Notes: generated from the sequence alone by a model not told the origin. A stretch of 64,000 bases of DNA from Methylobacterium tardum (GCF_023546765.1 NZ_CP097484.1:1954001-2018000); one strand, 5' to 3'; shown: positions 36,634-44,877, numbered from the stretch's first letter. Numbers and translations: made by a program.

Positions 36634-37689
36634 ATGGGCGCCGCGGTCCGGGTCGGCTTGATCGGCTACGGCTATTCCGGCCGGACCTTTCACGCGCCGC
36701 TGATCAACGCCGTGCCGGACCTCGACCTCCGGTTGGTCGGATCCAGCGATCCCGCCAAGGTCGAGGCCGATCTGCCCGGCCTGACGGTGGTCGCCGACCC
36801 GTTCGCGGTCGCCGCTTCGGAGGCCGTCGACCTCGTGGTGATTGCCTCACCCAATGACAGTCACGCACCGCTGGCGCGCGCCGCCCTGGCCGCGGGCAAG
36901 CACGTCGTTGTCGACAAGCCCTTCACCCTCGCCCTCGCCGAGGCGCGCGCCCTGCGCGCGGCGGCGGCGAGCGGGGGCCGCGTGCTCGCGGTGTTTCACA
37001 ACCGCCGCTGGGACAGCGATTTCCTGACCGTCCGCGAGGCCATCGCGGCCGGCGCGATCGGCGCGGTGCGGCACTTCGAGTCCCACTTCGACCGCTTCCG
37101 GCCCCGTGTCCGGGACCGGTGGCGTGAGAATGCCGGCCCCGGCAGCGGGATCTGGTACGATCTCGGGCCGCATCTCGTGGATCAGGCGATCCAGCTCTTC
37201 GGCCTGCCCGACCGGGTGACGGCGAATCTCGGCCGGCTCCGTCCCGGAGCGTCCTCCGACGACTGGGCCCACGCGGTGCTGGACTATCCGGGGCTGCGGG
37301 TGGTGCTCCACGCGAGCATGCTCGTCGCCGGCGGATCGCCCCGCTTCGTGGTCCATGGCGAGGCCGGCAGCCTGATCAAGCACGGTCCCGACCCGCAGGA
37401 AGGGCAGCTGCTGGCCGGGCTTGCCCCGGGCGCACCGGGATGGGGCGAGGATCCGGACGGACTGGAGATCCATGACGGCACCGGAACGGTGACGCGCAGG
37501 CCGGCCGTGTCCGGGGATCAGCGGTGCTTCTATCGGGCGGTGGCCGAGACCATCGCCCGCGGATCGCACGACGACGCAGCGGCGCTGGAGGCGGTCCGGG
37601 TGATGGCGTGCCTTGAGGCGGGCCTGATCTCGGCCCGCACCGGGACCTCGGTCGCCCCAGCGGTCGCACGGGACGAGCGGGCGCGCTGA
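36634..37689 (+). CDS. Gfo/Idh/MocA family oxidoreductase
   Basis: A 351-residue NAD(P)-dependent sugar oxidoreductase. The N-terminal Rossmann motif is VGLIGYGYSGRTFHAPLI (about residues 6-23), the catalytic E-K-P region is VVDKPFTLALAEA (about 92-104, with DKP in place of EKP as in several members), and the C-terminal domain contains the active-site GIWYDLGPHLVDQAIQLFG (about 171-189). This group includes scyllo-inositol and other sugar dehydrogenases; the YGYSGRTFHAPLI start resembles YdgJ/YvaA-like scyllo-inositol dehydrogenases. No neighbouring pathway gene supports a specific substrate. ATG 36634 follows GAAGAGG. Confidence 0.88.
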   Translation: MGAAVRVGLIGYGYSGRTFHAPLINAVPDLDLRLVGSSDPAKVEADLPGLTVVADPFAVAASEAVDLVVIASPNDSHAPLARAALAAGKHVVVDKPFTLALAEARALRAAAASGGRVLAVFHNRRWDSDFLTVREAIAAGAIGAVRHFESHFDRFRPRVRDRWRENAGPGSGIWYDLGPHLVDQAIQLFGLPDRVTANLGRLRPGASSDDWAHAVLDYPGLRVVLHASMLVAGGSPRFVVHGEAGSLIKHGPDPQEGQLLAGLAPGAPGWGEDPDGLEIHDGTGTVTRRPAVSGDQRCFYRAVAETIARGSHDDAAALEAVRVMACLEAGLISARTGTSVAPAVARDERAR

Positions 37690-37805
37690 AGAGCGCGTTC
37701 CCGCGGCGCGGCAGGCGCGACCATTGCGCGCTGCAGGCCCGGGAGGGCGGCGCGGCGGGTCCGCGGATCTTGACCCTGCCGGCACCCGCCCGTAACCCCG
37801 AGCGC

Positions 37806-37898
37806 GGAGGCGAACGGGGTCTGGTGGCCCTCCTGGTCTTCAAAACCAGTGGTACGCCAACAGCGTACGGTGGGTTCGATTCCCATCCGCTTCCGCCA
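37806..37898 (+). tRNA. selC: tRNA-Sec (anticodon TCA)
   Basis: A 93-base selenocysteine tRNA. The anticodon arm CTGGT-CTTCAAA-ACCAG has anticodon TCA at 37840-37842. The acceptor is long: GGAGGCG pairs with CGCTTCC (one G-T) before discriminator G and encoded CCA (37896-37898). It has the enlarged D arm and a variable stem GTACGC/GCGTAC of six pairs, then a T arm GTGGG-TTCGATT-CCCAT. These features are those of bacterial tRNA-Sec, not tRNA-Ser. It reads UGA as selenocysteine with SelB, which, like SelA and SelD, is not in the window. It implies at least one selenoprotein, in methylobacteria usually a formate dehydrogenase. Confidence 0.95.
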
Positions 37899-38112
37899 GG
37901 TTCTATACAATCCAAGCTGAAAAGCAGTGTTCGCTGGTTTCTGGGCGACACATGCGGCAAAATCGGCAATCATGGCTCGACGGAACGGTGCGTGCCCCGG
38001 TCCGTTTCCCGTGCTCGGTCGATCCTGTGCTGGTGCCTCCGTGACGAACAGCTCCGCCTCCGTGGTCCCGTCCCCGCCGGCCGTCGCCGGCCGCGCGCGT
38101 TGAGGTTCGGAC

Positions 38113-38349
38113 ATGCTCGACAAGCTCGCCACGCTCCTCCCGCCCGGCGCCCGCGAGGCGCTGCGGGGTCTCGCCCTGCGCCGGCCTGCACGGCAGGTGG
38201 AAGCGGGCCCCACCATCCTGCCGGGGCTGGACACGAAGCCGGCCGCGATGGCGCCCCTGCATCCGCCGGGCGCCACGAACGACAACCCGCTCCGGGCCAT
38301 CCAGGAGGCCGTCGAGCGGGATCTGCGCGCCAGCGGCCACCTGCGCTGA
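38113..38349 (+). CDS. small hypothetical protein
   Basis: A 78-residue protein starting MLDKLATLLPPGAREALRGL, with a proline-rich middle and a helical end PLRAIQEAVERDLRASGHLR. A weak ribosome site (TGAGGTT) precedes the ATG. No domain is recognised. It lies after tRNA-Sec and ends 28 bases from the convergent next gene. Codon use is consistent with a real gene, but it could be spurious. Confidence 0.45.
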   Translation: MLDKLATLLPPGAREALRGLALRRPARQVEAGPTILPGLDTKPAAMAPLHPPGATNDNPLRAIQEAVERDLRASGHLR

Positions 38350-38377
38350 GGCCGTCCGGATCCTCAGCGATCGAAGG

Positions 38378-38785
38378 TCAGCGTCCGGCCGCGCCGGCGC
38401 GCGCGGAGGCTCCGGCCTCGATCCAGTGGCAGACCGTCGTGCCCCGCACGCCCGCGCAATCGTAGCTCTGCCCGCCCAGTACCACCCGGTCGACGATGCC
38501 GGTCATCTCCGCGCGCGTCAGGACGGAGCAGCCGAGATGGTCCGCTTTCGGATCGGTCAGGCGCGCGGCGGCGGCCTGCGGCCCGTCGTGCAGCAGCATC
38601 CGGTAATTGGCGAGCGACGGGCAGCCGATCACCGGCGGCCCGCCGCGCCGGTCGGGGCCGCCCTTGTCCTGGCCGGCCTTGTCGGCGGCCGCCCGGCCCG
38701 GCGCCCGGGCCGGCTGCTGGGCCAGTGCCGGGATCGCCGAGAGAGCGAGTGCCACGGCGGCGATGCGGAGAAGCCTGCGCGTCAT
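38378..38785 (-). CDS. exported hypothetical protein with two Cys pairs
   Basis: A 135-residue protein. The signal peptide MTRRLLRIAAVALALSAIPALAQ is clear, with cleavage after ALA. The following 25 residues are a disordered, charged linker rich in Ala, Gly and Lys. The compact domain (about residues 50-122) has four cysteines, in VIGCPSL, LGCSVLTR, YDCAGV and VCHWIEAG, probably two disulfides. No function is recognised. It ends in a low-complexity Ala/Arg tail. Confidence 0.65.
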   Translation of the reverse strand: MTRRLLRIAAVALALSAIPALAQQPARAPGRAAADKAGQDKGGPDRRGGPPVIGCPSLANYRMLLHDGPQAAAARLTDPKADHLGCSVLTRAEMTGIVDRVVLGGQSYDCAGVRGTTVCHWIEAGASARAGAAGR

Positions 38786-39006
38786 GCCCGCCTTCCTAGC
38801 ACGGAGCCCCGCCGCTTCCGCAGCCGCGCCATCGCCGCGCCTCCGGCAGGCCCAAGATCCCCAAGATCCTCAAGGCACCCGAGACCCCCGCGACACCCCC
38901 GACGGTGCGGAGGCGTGCGAACGCGGCATTGCTCGGCTGCGCGCGTTCCGGCTTGACCGGAGGCGCGCCATTTGCGAGCGCCGCGGGCAACATGTGAGGA
39001 GAGGCC

Positions 39007-39243
39007 ATGGCGACGGCGATCGACAACGACCAGAAGCTGCACCTGGTCTTCGGCGGTGAACTGCAGGATCTCGACGGGGTCCGGTTCCGGGACATCAAGA
39101 ACCTCGACATCGTCGGCATCTTTCCCGACTATGCGTCCGCGCAGGCGGCTTGGCGGGCCAAGGCGCAGGCCACCGTCGACAGCGCGCAGACGCGCTACTT
39201 CGTGGTCCACCTGCACCGGCTGCTGGAGCCGCAGACGCCCTGA
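39007..39243 (+). CDS. DUF4170 domain-containing protein
   Basis: A 78-residue protein matching DUF4170, a small alphaproteobacterial family: KLHLVFGGELQDLDGVRFRDIKNLDIVGIFPDYASAQAAWRAKAQATVDSA is followed by RYFVVHLHRLL. A strong ribosome site, GAGGAGAGG, lies just upstream of ATG 39007. Function is unknown; in other genomes it often lies near inositol monophosphatase-like or lipid genes. Here it precedes prs by 180 bases. Confidence 0.88.
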   Translation: MATAIDNDQKLHLVFGGELQDLDGVRFRDIKNLDIVGIFPDYASAQAAWRAKAQATVDSAQTRYFVVHLHRLLEPQTP

Positions 39244-39423
39244 GCGGGGCATGTCGCCTGTGCGGTGCTGCCGCGGAGGCCGCGTGAAGGCATTGTGACA
39301 CTTCCTGCCCGCTGCTAAGAGCCTCGCCCGTCATCGCATCGTTCCGGCCCGTCAAGGGACCGGGCTTCGGAGCGCGGCGGGGGGTCCGGCCGCGCGTGAG
39401 CGGCCGCCCATGAAGTCCTCGCC

Positions 39424-40368
39424 ATGAAATCCTCGATCAAGATCATCGCCGGGAATGCCAGCCGGCCCCTGGCCGAGGCGATCGCGGCCTATCTCGAACT
39501 GCCGCTGGCCAAGTGCATGGTCCGGCGCTTCGCCGACATGGAGATCTTCGTCGAGCTCCAGGAGAACGTGCGTGGCGAGGACGTGTTCATCGTCCAATCG
39601 ACCTCGTTCCCGGCCAACGACCACCTGATGGAGCTGCTGATCATGATCGACGCCGCGCGTCGGTCCTCGGCGCGGCGCATCACGGCGGTCATCCCGTATT
39701 TCGGCTACGCCCGGCAGGACCGGCGCACCTCCGGCCGCACCCCGATCTCGGCCAAGCTGGTGGCGAACCTGATCACCGAGGCCGGCGCCGACCGCGTCCT
39801 GACCCTCGACCTCCATGCCGGCCAGATCCAGGGCTTCTTCGACATTCCGACCGACAACCTGTTCGCCGCCCCCGTGATGGTCCGCGACATCAAGGAGCGG
39901 CTGCCGAGCGCCGACCGGATGGTGGTCTCGCCCGACGTCGGCGGCGTGGTGCGCGCCCGGGCCATCGCCAAGCGGATCGACTGCCCGCTCGCCATCGTCG
40001 ACAAGCGCCGGGAGCGCCCCGGCGAATCGGAGGTGATGAACATCATCGGCGAGGTCGAGGGCCGCTCCTGCATCCTGGTCGGCGACATCGCCGATTCGGG
40101 CGGTACCCTGGTCAACGCCGCCGAGGCGCTGCTGAATGCCGGCGCCAAGGACGTCTCGGCCTACATCACCCACGGGGTGCTCTCGGGCGGCGCGGTCTCC
40201 CGCATCGCCGCCTCGCGGATGAAGGAATTGGTGATCACCGACTCGATCCAGCCGACCCAGGCGGTCAAGCTCGCCCGCAACATCCGGGTGGCGACCATCG
40301 CGCCGCTGCTCGGGGAGGCGATCGGCCGGACCGCGACGGAATCCAGCGTCTCCAGCCTGTTCGATTGA
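39424..40368 (+). CDS. prs: ribose-phosphate pyrophosphokinase
   Basis: Makes phosphoribosyl pyrophosphate from ribose 5-phosphate and ATP (EC 2.7.6.1), for nucleotide, histidine and tryptophan synthesis. 314 residues, the normal length. Signatures: [15 protein letters not shown] at the start, [26 protein letters not shown], the flexible-loop histidine region [17 protein letters not shown] (about 99-115), and the PRPP-binding loop [13 protein letters not shown] (about 218-230). The region around the start codon contains a near-duplicate, ATGAAGTCCTCG at 39410 and ATGAAATCCTCG at 39424; only the second is in frame. Confidence 0.96.
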   Translation: MKSSIKIIAGNASRPLAEAIAAYLELPLAKCMVRRFADMEIFVELQENVRGEDVFIVQSTSFPANDHLMELLIMIDAARRSSARRITAVIPYFGYARQDRRTSGRTPISAKLVANLITEAGADRVLTLDLHAGQIQGFFDIPTDNLFAAPVMVRDIKERLPSADRMVVSPDVGGVVRARAIAKRIDCPLAIVDKRRERPGESEVMNIIGEVEGRSCILVGDIADSGGTLVNAAEALLNAGAKDVSAYITHGVLSGGAVSRIAASRMKELVITDSIQPTQAVKLARNIRVATIAPLLGEAIGRTATESSVSSLFD

Positions 40369-40474
40369 CGGGGCGACGCGTCCGGCGGCGCCTCGGTAAC
40401 TAAGCCGCAGTTCCGCCCGCGCGGGATGGCCCTATCTTGACCGACCGACAGCCTCGTCGGTCTGGGAGCGGACA

Positions 40475-41343
40475 CTGGGTCGGGCGCGCATCATCGGCAT
40501 CCACGGGCTCGCCAACAAGCCGCCGCGCGACGAGAAGGCCGCGTGGTGGCGCGCCGCGATCCGCGAAGGGCTCGACCGGAACCTCGGGCTGCAGGTGGCC
40601 GAGGCCGACTTGGCCTTCACCTTCGTCTACTGGGCGGATCTCCGCTACCCGCAGCCGCTCTCCGGCGACGGCAACCGGGAGCCCTACCGGCCCGATCACG
40701 GCCTCGGGCCGTTCCCCTCTCCGGCGGGGATGCCGGCAGCGCCGAGCCGACCCTCACCGACCGGATCTACCGCGGCCTCTCGCACCTGCAGGAGGCCGCG
40801 GGGCTGACTCCTCTGGACGACCTGATCCTGGAATACCGCCTCGGCGATCTCTGGGGCTATTACGAGGACGCGGCGTTCCGGGACGCGGCCCGGGAGCGCC
40901 TGCGCGTCGCCCTGGCCGAGGCCGCGGAGGACGACGTGCTGATCGCCGCGCACTCGATGGGCGGCCTGATCGCCTACGACGTCCTGCGCGCCGCCGAGGC
41001 CGACGGGACGCCCCTGCCCCGCTGCGCCTTGGCGACCCTCGGCTCGCCCCTCGGGCTCGCCGAGCTGAAGCTGAAGCTCGCCGACGAGCACGGCGACCTG
41101 CGGGTGCCGGCCGCGCTCACCGCCTGGACCAACCTGATGGACCGGCAGGATATCGCCACGGTGGGCGACGACCTCGCCGGCCTCTACGCGCCGAACGCCG
41201 CCGGCGTGCGGGTCCGGGACGTGCCGGTGATCAACGCCTACCGGAGGCCGGACGGCGCCGAGAACCGGCACAAATCCTACGGTTACCTGCGCACCCCGGA
41301 ATTCTCGAAGATCCTCGCCGGGTTCCTGGACGCCGCGGGCTGA
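40475..41343 (+). pseudogene. alpha/beta hydrolase (esterase/lipase-like), frameshifted
   Basis: An alpha/beta hydrolase of about 290 residues. The N-terminal part, RARIIGIHGLANKPP followed by AFTFVYWADLRYPQPL, is read in one frame and the remainder (AGSAEPTLTDRIYRGL to the stop at 41341-41343) in another. The nucleophile serine is in IAAHSMGGLIAYDVL. Adding one G to the GGGG at 40726-40729 restores ...SPAGDAGSAEPT... In the corrected frame there is no ATG, GTG or TTG before the conserved RARIIGIHG; a CTG at 40475 follows GGGAG and is the only sensible start, unless another base is wrong there. It follows prs. Substrate unknown. Confidence 0.75.
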
Positions 41344-41355
41344 TCCGGAGCGATC

Positions 41356-41631
41356 TCAGAGCCGGCCCGGCACTGCCTCGCGCAGGACCCGCTCGGCGGC
41401 GGCATCCTCGATCTTGTTGATCAGCCGGTTCGCCTCGTGCTCGTCGCGCAGGGTCTTGGCCAGCGTGAAGGTCGTGCCCGTGAGGAACAGGGATGCCATG
41501 GCGAGGTAGCCCTTGATCCAGATATCCGCGGGCAGGAAGAAGATCCCGATCGTCAGCATGGCGGCGGCGGCGGCGAAGCTGACCAGCGTGAAGGTCTTCC
41601 AGGCGCCGGTATGGGGCATCTGCGGTGTCAT
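41356..41631 (-). CDS. YiaA/YiaB family inner membrane protein
   Basis: A 91-residue protein with two transmembrane helices (about residues 13-32 and 38-60), fitting the YiaAB two-helix family: AWKTFTLVSFAAAAAMLTIGIFFLPADIWIKGYLAMASLFLTG. The C-terminus is a charged cytoplasmic helix (KTLRDEHEANRLINKIEDAAAERVL). It lies just downstream of a PspA homologue on the same strand (48 bases apart), and this pairing is common, suggesting a membrane-stress role. A GGAG lies upstream of ATG 41631. Confidence 0.85.
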   Translation of the reverse strand: MTPQMPHTGAWKTFTLVSFAAAAAMLTIGIFFLPADIWIKGYLAMASLFLTGTTFTLAKTLRDEHEANRLINKIEDAAAERVLREAVPGRL

Positions 41632-41679
41632 GGTGTGCTCCTGCGTGGGTGTTGCGTGGTGGTCAGGTGTGCGATCCGG

Positions 41680-42354
41680 TCAGGTCCGGGCCCTGAGGCG
41701 ATCGAGCACTGCTCGCGGGTCCGTACGCGGACGGCCGTAGCCGGCCGCCTCCAGGTCGGCCTCGATCCCGCCCGTAGCCTCGGCCTCCAGTTCGGTCAGC
41801 GCGGCGGCCACATCCGCCTCGGCCGCCTGCCGGGCGCGCAGGCGCTCCAGGGTCCGCTCGGCCTCGCCCAGCGCACCGGCCGACAGGGTCGTGGCCCGGC
41901 GGCCCTCCAGCCCCGCCCGGCGCAGGGCTTCGGTGGTGCGGGCGGTCTGGAGCCCGCGGTCGAGATCCCGCAGCCGCTCGCCGCCCTGCGCGACGAGGCG
42001 CTTCAGCCGCTCGACCTCGGCGGCGAAGCGCTCGGCGGCGGCCCGGCGGTCGGCCCGCTCGTCCTCCAGGGCGGCGATGTGGATCGCCGCCTCGGTCCCG
42101 AGATCCTCGCGGCCGTCGCCGAGGGCCCGCCGCGCCCCCTCCGTCAGGGTCTCGATCCGTCCCCCGATCGCCGCCAGCGCGCGTGCCTCGGCGGCGTGGT
42201 AGGCCATGGCCACGGCGAGTTCCCGCCGGGCGGTCGCCAGGGCGCCGGCGGCGTCCCGAATCTGCTGGCGCAGGATCGTCACGGCGTGGGCGTCGTGGAT
42301 CGCCTGGGCGTTGTCGGCGATCACGCCGCGCATCAGGAAGGAGAGGGTCCTCAT
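41680..42354 (-). CDS. PspA/IM30 family protein
   Basis: A 224-residue, almost entirely coiled-coil protein of the PspA/IM30 (ESCRT-III-like) family, which binds stressed membranes. The start MRTLSFLMRGVIADNAQAI is a short amphipathic helix, then long helices such as TILRQQIRDAAGALATARRELAVAMAYHAAEARALAAI and a later coiled coil. The C-terminal part (RTLERLRARQAAEADVAAALTELEAEA) matches the family. A GTG at 42357 directly precedes ATG 42354, either could start. It is divergent from a TetR gene with two matching operators in the shared region, so it is probably repressed by that regulator together with the YiaA gene. Confidence 0.82.
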   Translation of the reverse strand: MRTLSFLMRGVIADNAQAIHDAHAVTILRQQIRDAAGALATARRELAVAMAYHAAEARALAAIGGRIETLTEGARRALGDGREDLGTEAAIHIAALEDERADRRAAAERFAAEVERLKRLVAQGGERLRDLDRGLQTARTTEALRRAGLEGRRATTLSAGALGEAERTLERLRARQAAEADVAAALTELEAEATGGIEADLEAAGYGRPRTDPRAVLDRLRART

Positions 42355-42403
42355 CACGGTTCACCTCGCGGGAACGACGATCCGGACCCGGTCCGGAATT
42401 GAT

Positions 42404-42416
42404 TGAACGCCGTTCA
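42404..42416. promoter_or_regulatory. TetR operator 1 (divergent pspA-like/tetR region)
   Basis: TGAACGCCGTTCA, a perfect 6-1-6 palindrome 50 bases upstream of the PspA-like gene. The same half-sites (TGAAC...GTTCA) recur at 42461-42473. Confidence 0.7.
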
Positions 42417-42459
42417 CGAAACAGATAAACATGGGGCGCGCCGGGCTGCAAGGGATAAA

Positions 42460-43086
42460 ATGAACGAGGTTCATAAAAAACTGCGCGGGCGGCCGCGGAA
42501 GGAGCCGGGCGACAGGGAGGCCGATCGCCGGGCCCTCATCGAGGCCGCGGTGGCGATCCTGAACGAGGGCGGCGTCGCAGCGCTGACCGCCCGCGGCGTC
42601 GCGGAGCGGGCCGGCACGGCGGTGGGCTCGGTCTACACGCAGTTCGACAGCCTGGAGCTGCTGCGGCTGGAGGCCAACGCGGTCACCATGCGCCGCCTCC
42701 GGGACACCCTGGCGGGGGCGCTGGCGGGCTGCCCGTCGCGGGAGACGGAGGCCCGGCTCCTGTGCCTGGCCGACGCGTATCTCGCCTTCGCGGCCGCGAA
42801 CCACGCGGCCTGGGCGGCGATCTTCGAGCGCCGCACCGTGGCGGCGCCGGACTCGGTGCAGGCCGACATCGCGGCCCTGTTCGCGATCCTGGAGGGGGTG
42901 CTGCGCGACGGCGGCCGCCTCGCCGAGGTGGCAATCCCCGTGATGGCGCGGGCGCTCTGGTCCAGCGTCCACGGCATGACCTACCTCGCCGATCTCGGCA
43001 GCCTCGGGCCCCTCGGCGTGGACGACGTGCGGCCGATGATCGACGCCCTGGTGCGGGCGGCGGTGCGGGGCTTTTCGGCCGGCTGA
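42460..43086 (+). CDS. TetR family transcriptional regulator
   Basis: A 208-residue TetR repressor. The basic N-terminus LRGRPRKEPGDREADRRALIEAAVAILNEGGVAALTARGVAERAGTAVGSVYTQFDSLELL contains the helix-turn-helix (about residues 29-58); the C-terminal domain is the TetR WHG-type ligand domain (AILEGVLRDG, ALWSSVHGMTYL). Start ATG 42460 with AAGGGA upstream is preferred over an upstream TTG at 42403. The start codon itself lies inside a palindrome (ATGAACGAGGTTCAT) identical in half-sites to operator 1, indicating autoregulation and control of the divergent PspA-like/YiaA genes. The ligand is unknown, probably a membrane-active compound. Confidence 0.9.
   Translation: MNEVHKKLRGRPRKEPGDREADRRALIEAAVAILNEGGVAALTARGVAERAGTAVGSVYTQFDSLELLRLEANAVTMRRLRDTLAGALAGCPSRETEARLLCLADAYLAFAAANHAAWAAIFERRTVAAPDSVQADIAALFAILEGVLRDGGRLAEVAIPVMARALWSSVHGMTYLADLGSLGPLGVDDVRPMIDALVRAAVRGFSAG
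42461..42473. promoter_or_regulatory. TetR operator 2, overlapping the tetR start codon
   Basis: TGAACGAGGTTCA; with flanking A and T it forms ATGAAC-GAG-GTTCAT. It shares both half-sites with operator 1, 57 bases away centre to centre. Binding here would block translation-start-proximal transcription of the tetR gene itself. Confidence 0.65.
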
Positions 43087-43160
43087 GCGCCCTGTCGCGT
43101 GCCTGCCGCGTGCCTCCCGCGTACCCTGTCGAGGGCTCATCCCCCTCTCCGGCCCCGCCC

Positions 43161-43487
43161 TCAGGCCGCCCGGGGTTTCGCCGGGAAGGCCTTCCCGGCG
43201 TGGTCGAGCTCGTCCGAGCGCCGTGCGAGGCCGCGGGCGGCCCCGACGTTCTCGGTCACGCTCTGCGCCCCGGTGGCGGCACTCGCCGCGCCGCAGCCGA
43301 TCTCCCGGATGGCGGCGCCTCGCTCCTCCGCGGCTGCCGCGACCGCGTCCCGGGGCGCCCCCTGGATCCGGCCGGTCTGGCCGGAGATTTCCGCGCTGGG
43401 GCCGACCCGCGCGATGGCCGTGACGGTGCGGAGCTTCGCCCTGAGCCCGATCTTCGCCCGCGTCCCGGCGACGATGATTTCACGGTG
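43161..43487 (-). pseudogene. relic of a methyl-accepting chemotaxis protein C-terminus
   Basis: Reading the minus strand up to the TGA at 43163-43161 gives SAEISGQTGRIQGAPRDAVA, then EERGAAIREI, ATGAQSVTENV and LARRSDELD near the stop. In order and spacing these match the end of the cytoplasmic signalling domain of chemotaxis receptors (TxEIxxQIGxIQxATxxAVxAI ... EEQxAATxEI ... ATGTQEVxxNI ... LSxxSExL). About 20 residues between them are missing and the upstream coding part is unrecognisable, with no start codon, so this is a decayed gene fragment. It is the only thing seen in the 534-base gap after the TetR gene. Confidence 0.6.
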
Positions 43488-43620
43488 CCGAACGTCGAGG
43501 CTCCAGCGTCAGCGGCCCGCGAAGATCGGGCCTTGCGCGCGCCCGCCCAATTCTGTCCACTCGCGCGCAACGACAAGCCCGGATCGGACACGAAGCCGCC
43601 GGGCCACAGGGAGAAGCGTC

Positions 43621-44661
43621 ATGGTGCGTACGTCGCGGACGGGCTCGTCGCTGCTGGGCCGCCGCCGGCTCCTGCGGGCGGGATCGGTCCTCCTGCTGGC
43701 CGGGCTGGCGCTGGCCACCCCCGCCCGGGCCGACGATGCCAAGGTCCGGATCAGCCGGCAGCCGGGTTTCGTCTACCTGCCCGCGGTGCTGGCCGAGCAG
43801 CACAAGCTGATCGAGAAGCACGCCAAGGCTGCCGGCCTCGGGGACGTCACGGTGGAGTGGGTCAACCTGACGAGCGGCGCCGCCGGCAACGACGCGCTCC
43901 TGTCGGGCAATATCGACATCGTCGACAGCGGCTCGACCAACATGCTGCTGCTCAACGACCGCACCAAGGGCGACGTGAAGGGCCTGTGCGGGGTCGGCTC
44001 GACGCCGATGCTGCTGCTCACCCGCAACCCGGACGTGAAGGACCTCAAGGACTTCTCGTCCAAGGACAAGATCGCCCTGCCCTCCGTGAAGGTCTCGTCC
44101 CAGGCGGTGCTGCTCCAGATCGCCGCCAAGAAGGCGTTCGGGCCCGAGAACGCCACCAAGCTCGACCCGCTCACCGTCCAACTCGGCCATCCCGACGCTG
44201 TGGCGGCCCTGGCGAGCCCGCACAACGAGGTCAACAGCCACTTCTCCCTGCCGCCGTTCCAGCAGCGCGAGCTGCAGGACCCGGCGATCCACAAGGTGCT
44301 GAACTCCTTCGAGCTGGTCGGCGAGCCGGTGAGCAACGCGATCTTCTACGCCCGCACGGCGTGGTTCAACCGCAATCCCAAGCTCGCCGCCGCCATCGTG
44401 GCCGCCATCGGCGAGGCCAATGCCGAGATCGCCAAGGACCCGCTCAAGGCCGCCAAGGACTACGTGGCGGCCACCAACGAGAAGACGCCGCCCGAGACGC
44501 TGGTCGAGATCATGAAGGAGCCGGGGACGAACTTCTCCACCACGCCCTACGGGATCATGCTCCAGGCCCGGCACTTCTACGCGATGAAGACCATCAAGGC
44601 CGAGCCCAAGGACTGGAAGGACACGTTCTTCCCGATCGTCCACAACCTGCCGGGCAAGTAG
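43621..44661 (+). CDS. ABC transporter substrate-binding protein, SsuA/NMT1-like
   Basis: A 346-residue periplasmic binding protein. The signal region has a twin-arginine-like GRRRLLRAGSVLLLAGLALATPARA, cleavage near residue 38. The mature protein starts KVRISRQPGFVYLPAVLAEQHKLIEKHAK, typical of the nitrate/sulfonate/taurine/thiamine-precursor binding family (NMT1, PF09084), with VDSGSTNMLLL and a later ARTAWFNRNPKLAAAIVAAIGEAN. The ligand (alkane sulfonate, taurine or other) is undetermined. It is an orphan: no permease or ATPase gene adjoins it, as the flanks are a chemotaxis relic and the dispersed repeat at 44697. Confidence 0.85.
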   Translation: MVRTSRTGSSLLGRRRLLRAGSVLLLAGLALATPARADDAKVRISRQPGFVYLPAVLAEQHKLIEKHAKAAGLGDVTVEWVNLTSGAAGNDALLSGNIDIVDSGSTNMLLLNDRTKGDVKGLCGVGSTPMLLLTRNPDVKDLKDFSSKDKIALPSVKVSSQAVLLQIAAKKAFGPENATKLDPLTVQLGHPDAVAALASPHNEVNSHFSLPPFQQRELQDPAIHKVLNSFELVGEPVSNAIFYARTAWFNRNPKLAAAIVAAIGEANAEIAKDPLKAAKDYVAATNEKTPPETLVEIMKEPGTNFSTTPYGIMLQARHFYAMKTIKAEPKDWKDTFFPIVHNLPGK

Positions 44662-44696
44662 GGCGGCAGGCTCGGCCGGGCTGCCCGCCCCTCCCC

Positions 44697-44830
44697 GTCA
44701 TCCCGGGGCCGCGCAGCGGAGCCCGGGATCCAGACCCGCCGAGGTGCCAAGTTCTGGCGCTCATGGCGGTTTTGGGTTGCCCGCCTGCGGGGTGCCCCTC
44801 CGGGTCCGGGCTCGCCTGCGGCGCCCCGGA
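44697..44830. repeat. dispersed palindromic repeat, copy 2
   Basis: Lies between the convergent SsuA-like and emrB genes. Its first 45 bases are identical to 31886-31930 except at one position, and its end (GGGCTCGCCTGCGGCGCCCCGGA) matches the end of that copy. The middle differs and is longer. Its ends can pair into a long hairpin, so it may also serve as a bidirectional terminator. Confidence 0.75.
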
Positions 44831-44877
44831 CCGACGGTGCGGAGGGCTGGAAGACGGCCGGTCTTGTCCCGAGCCGG

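Noticed and set aside
38857..38885. Short AAGATCC/CCAAGATCC-like tandem repeat
   Set aside because: Only two or three imperfect units, intergenic, no sign of a CRISPR or operator array.
43099..43620. N-terminal extension of the SsuA-like protein
   Set aside because: The open frame continues upstream of 43621 but the signal peptide starts there, and the upstream bases are the MCP relic on the other strand.
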